Source of the DNA: Clostridia bacterium
GTDB lineage: Bacteria; Bacillota; Clostridia; Oscillospirales; Acutalibacteraceae
Length of the DNA stretch: 22,003 bases
Assembly: GCA_900766945.1 (NCBI GenBank)
Contig: CAAFXD010000055.1
Location: 1 to 22,003 of the forward strand
Direction of reading: 5' to 3'
Below are positions 7,471 through 14,278 of the stretch, one piece after another (the first letter of the stretch is position 1; each line of letters opens with the position of its first letter). Below the pieces are notes generated by a model. The model searched no databases. It saw only the letters and a program-made list of their open reading frames with translations, and was not told the origin of the DNA. Made by a program: the position numbers and the translations under genes.

Positions 7471-8033
7471 ATTTTCCCCTCCTGATTATAGGGGTTAAAG
7501 GGGTTGCCCCTTTCGGCTTTGCCGTCCGGTTTTGTAGCTGTGGCTTTACAAAACCTATGCTCGCTACAGTCTACGACTGCAAATATATCCCTGCTATTTT
7601 GACTGTTGCAAATGCTATCTTTTTCGGTTATAATATTAGTGCTATTTATTAGTGGCTGCTTTTCATCTGTTGCCGCAGATGAGTTAAAAGCAGTCTTTTT
7701 TATTTGTCCGTTTGGCTCGTTACATTTCATTCCGCAAAGCGTTTGGTTAATCAAATTTATAGTTTCGAGGAGTTCATCAGAAGGGTTATTTTTATCTATT
7801 GCTTTTAATTCATTTAACACTTGCTCAAGTGATTTTTTCAAAGCAATATATACCTTGGGATTTCCGTTGACAACAATCTCTTTTTCCAAGGCTCGGTTGA
7901 TAAGATAGTCTTGCTTTGTCAGTCCTGATAATTTAACTCTAATATCAAGCTCATCATTTTCCTGCGGCGACATTCTGAAAGCAACCGTCTTATTCCTCCA
8001 GCGACCTTTTGAATCTAAAGATTTTACCGACAC
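7467..8033 (-). CDS. Mobilization accessory protein with N-terminal RHH-type domain
   Basis: 188 aa from a GTG at 8033, which has AAAGGAG 9 bp upstream. Residues 10-50 (RWRNKTVAFRMSPQENDELD, then a KLSGLTKQDYLINRAL helix) look like the DNA-binding part of plasmid mobilization proteins. Residues 55-105 form a helical segment. The last ~75 residues are low-complexity (polar, many S/N/K) and are encoded by DNA carrying several inverted repeats, the candidate oriT. That suggests this part is shaped by DNA function more than protein function. The start overlaps the end of int by 10 bp and the stop overlaps the MobC-like gene by 4 bp. Confidence 0.7.
   Translation of the reverse strand: MSVKSLDSKGRWRNKTVAFRMSPQENDELDIRVKLSGLTKQDYLINRALEKEIVVNGNPKVYIALKKSLEQVLNELKAIDKNNPSDELLETINLINQTLCGMKCNEPNGQIKKTAFNSSAATDEKQPLINSTNIITEKDSICNSQNSRDIFAVVDCSEHRFCKATATKPDGKAERGNPFNPYNQEGKI
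7497..7555. other. Candidate origin of transfer (oriT)
   Basis: Three hairpins lie side by side: AAAGGGG-TTG-CCCCTTT (7497-7513), GGC-TTT-GCC (7515-7523) and GGTTTTGTA-N10-TACAAAACC (7528-7555). They sit directly upstream of the MobC-like and relaxase genes, inside the 3' end of the accessory mob gene. Stacked inverted repeats beside relaxosome genes are what an oriT looks like. The nick site was not identified. Confidence 0.5.
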
Positions 8034-9112
8034 ATAATTTCACTCCTTTCACTTTCAAGCCTGCTTGCCATTTCGTCCTGTCTTGACGGAAACATATGAG
8101 CATAATGATATGTTATGTCAATGCTTTCGTGTCCCATTCGGTCAGCAATTTCCACTGCTGAAAATCCTAAATCAATAAGCAGCGAAACATGAGAATGTCT
8201 TAAATCGTGTATTCTGATTTTCTGAACACCTGCTTTTTCACTACCGATTTTCATTGCTCTGTATAAAGCACTTTTTGAAATAGGGAATATCCTTGTGTTG
8301 TCGTCAATACCATAGAGCATACCGATATAATCCTGCATTTCGTCGCAAAGGAATTGTGGCATCTTAATTGTCCTGATACTCTTTTGTGTTTTCGGGTCGG
8401 TAATTACATCTTCACCGTCAATGTGCTGATAGCTCTTGTTAATCCTAACTGTCTGCTTGTCAAAGTCAAAATCAGCAGAGGTTAAAGCTAACAACTCGCC
8501 CTCTCTTATTCCGCACCAATAAAGCATTTCAAAGGCATAATAATGCATCGGCTCTTCCATCATAATTTCAGCAAATTTTGAATACTCCTCCTTTGTCCAA
8601 ATGAGCATTTCCTTATCGCTTTCTTTTTTGCCCATAGCACCGGCTTTTCTTGCCGCATTTTCTTTAAGACCGTAATACCTGACTGCATAATTAAGTATTG
8701 CACTCATTTGATTATGAATGGTTTTGAGATATGTTTGAGAAAATGATTTTCCGTTCTCATCCCTCATATTTATGAGTTCATTTTGCCAGTTAATTATATC
8801 GGTTGCTTTAATCTCATTGATTTTCTTATCAGCGAAATAAGGAAGAATCTTGGTTTTGAAGATATGCTTTTTACTGTTTATGGTGTTTAGCTTAAGCCTT
8901 CCGCTTAGTGCTTCAAAGTACAAATCAACAAACGAGCCGAAAGTCATATTGCAGGCTCCCTGCAGCTTTGTCAATTGTTCCTTCTCCCAAGCCTTTGCTT
9001 CCCTTTGGGTAGAAAATCCACGCTTTTGGCTTTGCTTTCTTTTGCCTGTCCAGTCAGTATATCTAAACACTGCTCTCCAAGTATTTGTTTTTGTGTCCTT
9101 ATATACAGACAT
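8024..9112 (-). CDS. int: Tyrosine site-specific integrase (Tn916 family)
   Basis: 362 aa. Residues 1-50 (WRAVFRYTDWTGKRKQSQKR) are an AP2-like arm-binding domain. Residues 55-150 form the SAM-like core-binding domain. The catalytic domain shows R203 (CGIREGELLAL), a lysine at 241 or 244, H302 and R305 (IHDLRHSHVSLL), H328 (MGHESI) and the nucleophile Y337 (YAHMFP). It should catalyse insertion and, with the excisionase, removal of the element at the guaA core. The AP2-like domain fits the GTTGCCA arm pairs at both ends. It starts 3 bp after xis and overlaps the following mob gene, so excision and transfer genes share one transcript. Confidence 0.96.
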   Translation of the reverse strand: MSVYKDTKTNTWRAVFRYTDWTGKRKQSQKRGFSTQREAKAWEKEQLTKLQGACNMTFGSFVDLYFEALSGRLKLNTINSKKHIFKTKILPYFADKKINEIKATDIINWQNELINMRDENGKSFSQTYLKTIHNQMSAILNYAVRYYGLKENAARKAGAMGKKESDKEMLIWTKEEYSKFAEIMMEEPMHYYAFEMLYWCGIREGELLALTSADFDFDKQTVRINKSYQHIDGEDVITDPKTQKSIRTIKMPQFLCDEMQDYIGMLYGIDDNTRIFPISKSALYRAMKIGSEKAGVQKIRIHDLRHSHVSLLIDLGFSAVEIADRMGHESIDITYHYAHMFPSRQDEMASRLESERSEIMCR

Positions 9113-9115
9113 AAA

Positions 9116-9313
9116 TTAACCTCCTTCTATTTTGTTTATATAATCTATTCTTTCATAAAAGTATTTTCGGTTTACTCTGCCGGAAACAACAATTTTGTTC
9201 TTTTCGGCAAGTTCTTTATTTAACTGTTTCATAATCTTATATGCGTATGACTCCGAAACATCAAGAACCTTTGCAACCTCGTCTACTCTCATAAAGATAG
9301 AATTGTCTGCCAT
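9116..9313 (-). CDS. xis: Excisionase-like small HTH protein
   Basis: 65 aa. FMRVDEVAKVLDVSESYAYK is a MerR/excisionase-type helix-turn-helix, followed by a basic wing (SGRVNRKYFYERI). Its size and its place directly before int mark it as the recombination directionality factor, though a general HTH regulator is possible. The start has an AAAGGAGGTG ribosome binding site. It is the first gene of the six-gene operon and is read from a promoter overlapped by the repressor operators. Confidence 0.85.
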   Translation of the reverse strand: MADNSIFMRVDEVAKVLDVSESYAYKIMKQLNKELAEKNKIVVSGRVNRKYFYERIDYINKIEGG

Positions 9314-9348
9314 ATTAACACCTCCTTTAACAATTTGAACAACAATAA

Positions 9349-9502
9349 TCGTTACAAATATGATATTTTATATTTATGTTTCGTAACATTTATGTTACGA
9401 CTTTATATTATCACTCTGTTTATCACTTGTCAAGAATAATTTCAAAATTATCGTTACTATTCTGATAATTTTATTTGACTTGTCGTAACATATATGATAC
9501 AG
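9349..9502. promoter_or_regulatory. Cluster of four related operators between xis and the repressor
   Basis: A perfect dyad TCGTAACA-TTTA-TGTTACGA lies at 9381-9400. Three degenerate copies share the left arm TCGTWAC and a TGATA-type right arm at 9349-9368, 9451-9470 and 9483-9502, all in the same orientation. The perfect site covers the start region of the xis promoter, and the last copy lies between the -35 and -10 of the repressor promoter. This layout suggests repression of the mobility operon and autoregulation by the XRE protein. Confidence 0.75.
9405..9433 (-). promoter_or_regulatory. Promoter of the xis-int-mob operon
   Basis: Minus-strand TTGACA (9428-9433), 17-bp spacer, TAATAT (9405-9410). 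The perfect operator (9381-9400) begins 5 bp downstream of the -10. Confidence 0.7.
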
Positions 9503-9503
9503 T
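9475..9503 (+). promoter_or_regulatory. Promoter of the XRE repressor gene
   Basis: TTGACT (9475-9480), 17-bp spacer, TACAGT (9498-9503). The operator copy at 9483-9502 fills the spacer, which fits autorepression. Confidence 0.65.
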
Positions 9504-9522
9504 ATTATCGAGGTGATACTAT

Positions 9523-10134
9523 ATGGCAATAGGCGAAAGAATACGATTTATCAGAAAAAAGCATAATATGACGCAAAAATATTTAGGTCTTAAACTCGGT
9601 TTTGGAGAAAAGAACGCTGACTCCCGTGTAGCACAATATGAAAACGGCAGGCGTGAACCAAGAGAGGATATGCTTGTTGATATTGCAAACATTTTGCAGG
9701 TTTCAACACTTGCTCTTGATAACCCCAATCTTGATAATCATATAAGATTAATGCACACACTGTTTGCCATTGAAGATATATACGGATTAACTATTGACAG
9801 AATTAACGGCAAGCTTTGTCTTGTTCCCGATGAAAGCAGACCTGAATGTTTTACGGGCTTGTACGGTTGCCTTAATGAGTGGAACGAAATTAAAGAAGAG
9901 CTGAAAAACGGTGAAATAACGGAAGGTCAATATGATAATTGGCGATACAACTATCCTGAAGACCTTGCAGCAAATTTAAAGAGTACCCTTGACTATTGCT
10001 GGGACAAGGCTCGAAAGGAAAACAAAAAGCGAGGCAAGAATTATAACCCTTACAACGAGCCGCAGGTAGATTTCTTGACAAGAGTTGAACAAATCAAAAA
10101 AGAGCATTACGATAAAGAAAATAAAGACGAATAA
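9523..10134 (+). CDS. XRE-family repressor of the element
   Basis: 203 aa. Residues 4-60 are a Cro/C1-type helix-turn-helix (GERIRFIRKKHNMTQKYLGL, then SRVAQYENGRREPRE). The remaining ~140 residues are a mostly helical domain of unknown role that could sense inducer or mediate dimerization. No LexA-like Ala-Gly/Ser-Lys autoprotease signature was seen. It is divergent from xis across ~210 bp containing four matching operators, so it probably keeps the mobility operon silent. The ATG follows GAGGTG 7 bp upstream. Confidence 0.85.
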   Translation: MAIGERIRFIRKKHNMTQKYLGLKLGFGEKNADSRVAQYENGRREPREDMLVDIANILQVSTLALDNPNLDNHIRLMHTLFAIEDIYGLTIDRINGKLCLVPDESRPECFTGLYGCLNEWNEIKEELKNGEITEGQYDNWRYNYPEDLAANLKSTLDYCWDKARKENKKRGKNYNPYNEPQVDFLTRVEQIKKEHYDKENKDE

Positions 10135-10175
10135 ATAATTTAATTGGCAAAGAATATTTTAAATTTATATGAACT

Positions 10176-10706
10176 ATGGAAAAATATTTTTATCATGTTG
10201 TTACTGAAAAACCTATGTATGTAGGTCAACATATAGTTTTTGACGAAAATCATCATAACGGCGTTTGGCAACGAGCGAATGAAAAACTTGATATTGTCAG
10301 CGATATTTATAATAATCCGGAAAAATACAAGGATATTGAACTTGAACACCACACCTCAGTAGCTTTGAGAGAACTTGCGTTGGAGAAAGTAAGAGTTGAA
10401 AAATATCCAAGTTTTCCGTCAAGAATGGCTTGCTTGTATGTATCTAAAACATTAGAAGAGGCTGGAAAATGGTTAGATTATTTCATCAGTTTAGGCAGAC
10501 CTACATTTCAAATTGTAAAACTAAAAGTCAACGGCAATATGTTTTACGGTGATGCCGAAAAATGCTTTGACGGAAAATTAAGTGAAAAAGAAAATCTTAT
10601 CCTTGCAGAAAAGTATTGGAAAAACACAGACTTTAACAAAGATTCAATTATAGAAATACTTGTTGACGGTGATATTGAAGTCATTGAAATAGTAAAGGAA
10701 TTATGA
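10176..10706 (+). CDS. DUF2441-like protein
   Basis: 176 aa. The start YFYHVVTEKPMYVGQHIVFD, followed by HNGVWQR, LEHHTSVALRELALEKVR, PSFPSRMACLYVS and VNGNMFYGDAEKCF, is the pattern I associate with DUF2441, a family of unknown function. The layout, an N-terminal YHVT-like strand followed by a glycine-containing turn, is reminiscent of small ADP-ribosyltransferase folds, but I cannot show this. No good ribosome binding site precedes the ATG at 10176, so it may be translated weakly or by readthrough from the repressor transcript. It is followed one base later by a GNAT gene. Confidence 0.65.
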   Translation: MEKYFYHVVTEKPMYVGQHIVFDENHHNGVWQRANEKLDIVSDIYNNPEKYKDIELEHHTSVALRELALEKVRVEKYPSFPSRMACLYVSKTLEEAGKWLDYFISLGRPTFQIVKLKVNGNMFYGDAEKCFDGKLSEKENLILAEKYWKNTDFNKDSIIEILVDGDIEVIEIVKEL

Positions 10707-10707
10707 G

Positions 10708-11184
10708 ATGATTAGTTATATTGAAAACGAAAAGAATAAGGAAAAAATCTGTAGAAATATATTAAACCAATTACCGGAATGGTTTAGCAAAAAGGATGGG
10801 ATAACTCAATATACCAAAGAAAGCAAATCATCTCATCTATGGGCATATATTGAAAACAATAAGCCTATCGGTTTTATTATGATGAAAGAAACCAGCCATT
10901 TCGCTGTTGAAATTAGCGTAATGGGTGTGTTAAAGAAATACCAGCGAAAAGGTATCGGTGCCGAATTATTCAAAAGTTTCTATGATTTTGCTAAAAATAA
11001 CAACTATGAATTTATTCAGGCCAAAACAGTTAGAAACGGTGAATATGCTTCCTATGATATAACAAACTCATTTTATAAAAAGATAGGGTTCAAAGAATTA
11101 GAGTGTATAGAAAACTTATGGGATAAAGACAACCCTTGCCAAATTTATATTATGAGTATAAATACGAGTAAAGAAAAAAGCTGA
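10708..11184 (+). CDS. GNAT-family N-acetyltransferase
   Basis: 158 aa with the GNAT acetyl-CoA motif VMGVLKKYQRKGIGAELF (Q79-R80-K81-G82-I83-G84 forms the pyrophosphate loop). The C-terminal region SFYKKIGFKEL is the usual motif B. The acyl acceptor is unknown. The ATG is one base after the stop of the DUF2441-like gene, with AAGGAA upstream, so the two form an operon. The pairing could be accessory resistance cargo or a toxin/modifier pair. Nothing in the sequence decides this. A very strong terminator begins within the last codons. Confidence 0.88.
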   Translation: MISYIENEKNKEKICRNILNQLPEWFSKKDGITQYTKESKSSHLWAYIENNKPIGFIMMKETSHFAVEISVMGVLKKYQRKGIGAELFKSFYDFAKNNNYEFIQAKTVRNGEYASYDITNSFYKKIGFKELECIENLWDKDNPCQIYIMSINTSKEKS

Positions 11185-11208
11185 TTGACGATTTGTCAAT
11201 CAGCTTTT
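11176..11208. terminator. Strong bidirectional terminator
   Basis: AAAAGCTGATTGAC-GATTT-GTCAATCAGCTTTT is a 14-bp perfect stem with a 5-nt loop, A-rich before and T-rich after on both strands. It ends the GNAT transcript on the plus strand. On the minus strand it would stop guaA readthrough about 90 bp after the guaA stop, replacing the guaA terminator displaced by the insertion. Confidence 0.9.
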
Positions 11209-11218
11209 GTTATATATT

Positions 11219-11236
11219 GTTGCCAAAATGTTGCCA
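11219..11236. repeat. Right integrase arm sites (GTTGCCA x2)
   Basis: GTTGCCA at 11219-11225 and 11230-11236, 11 bp apart. It has the same spacing and orientation as the left pair at 1988-2005. Confidence 0.75.
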
Positions 11237-11295
11237 TTTAAGGTAGTAAATCCCTTGAAGCCCTTGTAAACAGGGCGTTTTTGGAGCTTGCGTCG

Positions 11296-12825
11296 TTATT
11301 CCCACTCCACCGTTCCGGGGGGTTTGGAGGTGATGTCATAGACCACGCGGTTGACATGGTCCACCTCATTCGTAATGCGGTTCGACACCTTAGCGAGCAA
11401 ATCGTAGGGGATTTGCGCCCAATCCGCCGTCATAAAGTTGTCGGTAGTGACGGCGCGCAGGGCAATCAAATGGTCATAGGTGCGGTGGTCACCCATCACG
11501 CCCACGGTTTTCACATCGGGCAGTACGGCGAAGAATTGGCTTAACTGCTTTTCATGGCCTGTTTTTGCCATTTCGTCGCGGAAAATCGCGTCTGCCTCTT
11601 GCAAAATCTTGACCTTTTCGGCGGTGATTTCACCGATAATGCGCACACCGAGCCCCGGACCGGGGAACGGCTGACGCCATACGAGTTCTTTGGGAATACC
11701 CAATTTTTCGCCGACCGCGCGCACTTCGTCTTTAAACAAATCGCAAAGCGGCTCAATTACGCCTTCAAATTCAATATCTTCGGGCATTTTGACGCGGTTG
11801 TGATGCGTTTTAATCACATCGGCGTCGCCCTTGCCCGATTCAATGCAGTCGGGGTAAATGGTGCCCTGTGCGAAAAATCCTTTTTCCGCTTCTTTGCGGA
11901 TTTCATTCCAAAATACATTGTAAAATTCCGTGCCGATGATATTGCGCTTTTCCTCGGGGTCGGTTACGCCTTTCAGTTTGGAAAGAAATTCTTCCTGACA
12001 GTTGACACGCACAAAACGCATATCAAAAAGGGAGGTGAACGTCTTTTCGACGAAGTCGCCCTCGTCCTTGCGCATCAAGCCTTGGTCCACGAACACGCAG
12101 GTCAATTGCTTGCCCACAGCGCGGGAGAGAAGACCTGCCGCTACGGACGAATCCACGCCGCCCGAAAGCCCTAAAATAACTTTCTTATCGCCGATTTGCG
12201 CGCGTAATTTCTGCACGGTGTTCTCGATAAAATCGTCCATCACCCAATCGCCCGAACAGCGGCAAATCACATACAAAAAGTTGTGTAAAAGTTGTTTGCC
12301 GTATTCGGAATGCGTCACCTCGGGGTGGAATTGCACGGCATAAATATTTTCCGCGCGGTTTTCCATTGCGGCGCAGGGGCAGTCGTCCGTTGTGCCGATC
12401 ACCGAAAATCCCTCGGGCACTTTGGCGATATAGTCCGTGTGGCTCATCCACACAATGCTTTTTTCGGGAATGCCTTTAAACAGTAAACTTTTGGTATCCG
12501 CCGTGACCTCGATTTTGCCGTATTCCGACACGGGTGCGGTTTTGACTTCGCCGCCGCGCATCCAAGAAATGAGTTGACAGCCGTAGCAAATACCCAGCAC
12601 CGGCACGCCCAAATCGAGAATTTCTTTGGCGTAGTGCGGTGAACTTTCGTCATAGACCGAGTTCGGCCCGCCCGTAAAAATGATACCCTTGTAGCCGCGG
12701 GAACGGATTTCCTCTATCGGCGTGGTGTAGGGGAGAATTTCGGCATACACATTGTTGTCACGCACTCTGCGCGCGATTAACTGATTGTATTGCCCGCCGA
12801 AATCGAGAACAAGAATTTTTTCCAT
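11296..12825 (-). CDS. guaA: GMP synthase, glutamine-hydrolysing
   Basis: 509 aa, full length for the two-domain enzyme. It makes GMP from XMP, ATP and glutamine, the last step of guanine nucleotide synthesis. The class I glutaminase domain (1-190) has the nucleophile C80 in GICYGCQLIS and the H167/E169 pair in QFHPEV. The ATP-pyrophosphatase P-loop is SGGVDSS at 221-227. PFPGPGLGVRIIGE and the C-terminal TVEWE follow. It is 19 bp downstream of purA in one operon. Its 3' end is the attachment site of the mobile element, which restores the stop codon but moves the native terminator away. Confidence 0.97.
   Translation of the reverse strand: MEKILVLDFGGQYNQLIARRVRDNNVYAEILPYTTPIEEIRSRGYKGIIFTGGPNSVYDESSPHYAKEILDLGVPVLGICYGCQLISWMRGGEVKTAPVSEYGKIEVTADTKSLLFKGIPEKSIVWMSHTDYIAKVPEGFSVIGTTDDCPCAAMENRAENIYAVQFHPEVTHSEYGKQLLHNFLYVICRCSGDWVMDDFIENTVQKLRAQIGDKKVILGLSGGVDSSVAAGLLSRAVGKQLTCVFVDQGLMRKDEGDFVEKTFTSLFDMRFVRVNCQEEFLSKLKGVTDPEEKRNIIGTEFYNVFWNEIRKEAEKGFFAQGTIYPDCIESGKGDADVIKTHHNRVKMPEDIEFEGVIEPLCDLFKDEVRAVGEKLGIPKELVWRQPFPGPGLGVRIIGEITAEKVKILQEADAIFRDEMAKTGHEKQLSQFFAVLPDVKTVGVMGDHRTYDHLIALRAVTTDNFMTADWAQIPYDLLAKVSNRITNEVDHVNRVVYDITSKPPGTVEWE
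11298..11307. repeat. Right attachment core, inside guaA
   Basis: ATTCCCACTC covers the last sense codons of guaA (GAG TGG GAA and part of the TAA). Insertion here keeps Val-Glu-Trp-Glu-stop, so guaA remains intact. Confidence 0.88.
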
Positions 12826-12844
12826 GCTATGCGCCTTCTAAAAC

Positions 12845-14119
12845 TTATCTGTAAATAATCGCTTCACGCTCGGGACCGTTGGAGACCATATCAATACGGT
12901 GACCGAGTTCTTTTTCAATGAATTCCACATACTCGCGGGCTTCTTGCGGCAACTGATTGTAGTCACGAATGCCCTTGATGTCGCAATGCCAGCCTTTGAG
13001 GGTGGTCAAAACGGGCTTGCATTTTTTCAAGGTCGGGGTGGTGGGGAAGTCTTTAATCACTTTGCCGTCCACCTCGTAGCCTGTGCAAACTTTGATTTCT
13101 TCCAAGTAAGAAAGGCAGTCAAGCGCGGTCATAACCACCTTTGTCGCGCCCTGACATTCAATGCCGTAGCGGGTTGCCACGCAGTCAAACCAGCCGACTC
13201 TGCGCGGTCTGCCCGTAGTTGCGCCGAATTCGCCTTTGTCGCCGCCGTGAATACGCAATTCCTGCGCTTCGTCCTCGTCGAGAATTTCCGAAACAAACTC
13301 GCCTGCGCCCACTGCGGAGGAATATGCCTTTGTGACAACGATAATCTCCTCGATTTTGTGGGGCGGAATGCCTGCGCCTACTGCGCCGTAGCCCGCCAGG
13401 GTAGAGGAGGAGGTAACCATGGGGTAAATGCCGAAATCGGGGTCTTTTAATGTGCCGAGTTGCCCCTCTAACAGAATTTCCTTGCCCTCAGCCATGGCTT
13501 TTTGCAAATAGGCGTGGGTGTCGCAAACATAGGGGGCAATCATTTCTCTGTATTTTACGCATGTGGCGAACAACTCGTCTTTGTCAAGCAAGGGCTTGTC
13601 ATACACATATTTGAGCGTCAGATTTTTCAGCGTGCAAATATTGTCTAACTTCGCTTTTAAGGTTTCGTCGTCAAACAGTTCGTTGACCTGAATGCCGATT
13701 TTCGCGTATTTGTCGCTGAAAAACGGCGCGATACCGCTTTTGGTGGAGCCGAAGGCGTTTTTGCCCAAGCGTTCTTCTTCATAAGTATCAAACAAAATGT
13801 GGTACGGCATTAAAATCTGCGCGCGGTCGGAAACCAATAATTTCGGATTTAACCCCGCTTTTTTCACATCTTCCAATTCTTTACAGAATTTGTTGATGTC
13901 CAGCGCTACGCCGTTGCCGATAATGCAGGTGGTGTGGTCATAGCAGACGCCGCTGGGCATTAAATGGAACGCAAAACGCCCTTTTTCGTTGATGATGGTG
14001 TGGCCGGCATTTGCACCGCCCTGAAAACGGATGATAATATCCGCTTTTTCCGCGAACATATCGGTGATTTTGCCTTTGCCCTCGTCGCCCCAGTTTGCGC
14101 CGACAATTGCTTTAACCAT
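12845..14119 (-). CDS. purA: Adenylosuccinate synthetase
   Basis: 424 aa from the ATG at 14119, which is preceded by AAGGAGGA. A longer frame starting further upstream would run into the leader hairpin and is rejected. VKAIVGANWGDEGKGKITD is the signature P-loop (GDEGKGK, residues 11-17), followed by FQGGANAGHTI with the catalytic His and by the family GxxTGRPRRVGWFD segment. It joins IMP and aspartate using GTP, the first committed step to AMP. It is co-transcribed with guaA, so AMP and GMP branches are expressed together from one consensus promoter. Confidence 0.97.
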   Translation of the reverse strand: MVKAIVGANWGDEGKGKITDMFAEKADIIIRFQGGANAGHTIINEKGRFAFHLMPSGVCYDHTTCIIGNGVALDINKFCKELEDVKKAGLNPKLLVSDRAQILMPYHILFDTYEEERLGKNAFGSTKSGIAPFFSDKYAKIGIQVNELFDDETLKAKLDNICTLKNLTLKYVYDKPLLDKDELFATCVKYREMIAPYVCDTHAYLQKAMAEGKEILLEGQLGTLKDPDFGIYPMVTSSSTLAGYGAVGAGIPPHKIEEIIVVTKAYSSAVGAGEFVSEILDEDEAQELRIHGGDKGEFGATTGRPRRVGWFDCVATRYGIECQGATKVVMTALDCLSYLEEIKVCTGYEVDGKVIKDFPTTPTLKKCKPVLTTLKGWHCDIKGIRDYNQLPQEAREYVEFIEKELGHRIDMVSNGPEREAIIYR

Positions 14120-14142
14120 TCTATGGTTCCTCCTTAAAATAT

Positions 14143-14164
14143 GCTTTGCAAGTGTTTGCAAAGC
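14143..14164 (-). promoter_or_regulatory. Leader hairpin before purA
   Basis: GCTTTGCAA-GTGT-TTGCAAAGC is a 9-bp perfect inverted repeat in the purA-guaA leader, 8 bp upstream of the Shine-Dalgarno. It could be a protein operator or an mRNA hairpin affecting translation. No T-run follows, so it is not a terminator. It is too small to be a purine riboswitch. Confidence 0.5.
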
Positions 14165-14184
14165 AATCTAACAATACAAAAAAT

Positions 14185-14213
14185 ATTATACAATACCCCG
14201 TGCGGGATGTCAA
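14185..14213 (-). promoter_or_regulatory. Promoter of purA-guaA
   Basis: Minus-strand TTGACA (14208-14213), 17-bp spacer, TATAAT (14185-14190), full consensus. The spacer itself holds the small dyad CCCGCACGGGG. Confidence 0.9.
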
Positions 14214-14235
14214 CGAAAAACAAACGGACAAAGCA

Positions 14236-14265
14236 AAAACGACCGAGGAATTCCTCAGCCGTTTT
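14236..14265 (-). terminator. Terminator after the second GMP synthase gene
   Basis: AAAACG...CGTTTT encloses the palindrome GAGGAATTCCTC. On the minus strand it ends in TTTT then TGCTTTG. It separates the second guaA gene from the purA promoter. Confidence 0.8.
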
Positions 14266-14278
14266 GCAGATACATGGT

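Larger units (their letters stand above)
1877..11307. mobile_element. Integrative mobilizable element inserted in the 3' end of guaA
   Basis: About 9.43 kb core to core, flanked by the direct repeat ATTCCCACTC (1877-1886 and 11298-11307). Next-nearest bases also partly match (TACC against CACC). It carries an integrase, a small HTH excisionase candidate, a relaxase, two mobilization accessory genes, tnpV, a divergent repressor and cargo. There are no type IV secretion genes and no recognisable replication initiator, so it should need a helper conjugative element. Its DNA is clearly more AT-rich than the flanks. The 3' end of guaA is an established integration hot spot for genomic islands. Confidence 0.92.

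Noticed and set aside
11245..11286. Terminator GCCCT-N7-AGGGC followed by GTTTTT near the right end
   Set aside because: The stem is only 5 bp and it points into the 3' end of guaA with no plus-strand gene left to terminate after the stronger hairpin at 11176-11208.
14120..14161. Longer purA start giving 438 aa
   Set aside because: It would translate through the leader hairpin and the AAGGAGGA site. The MVKAIVGANWGDEGKGK start at 14119 is the family norm.
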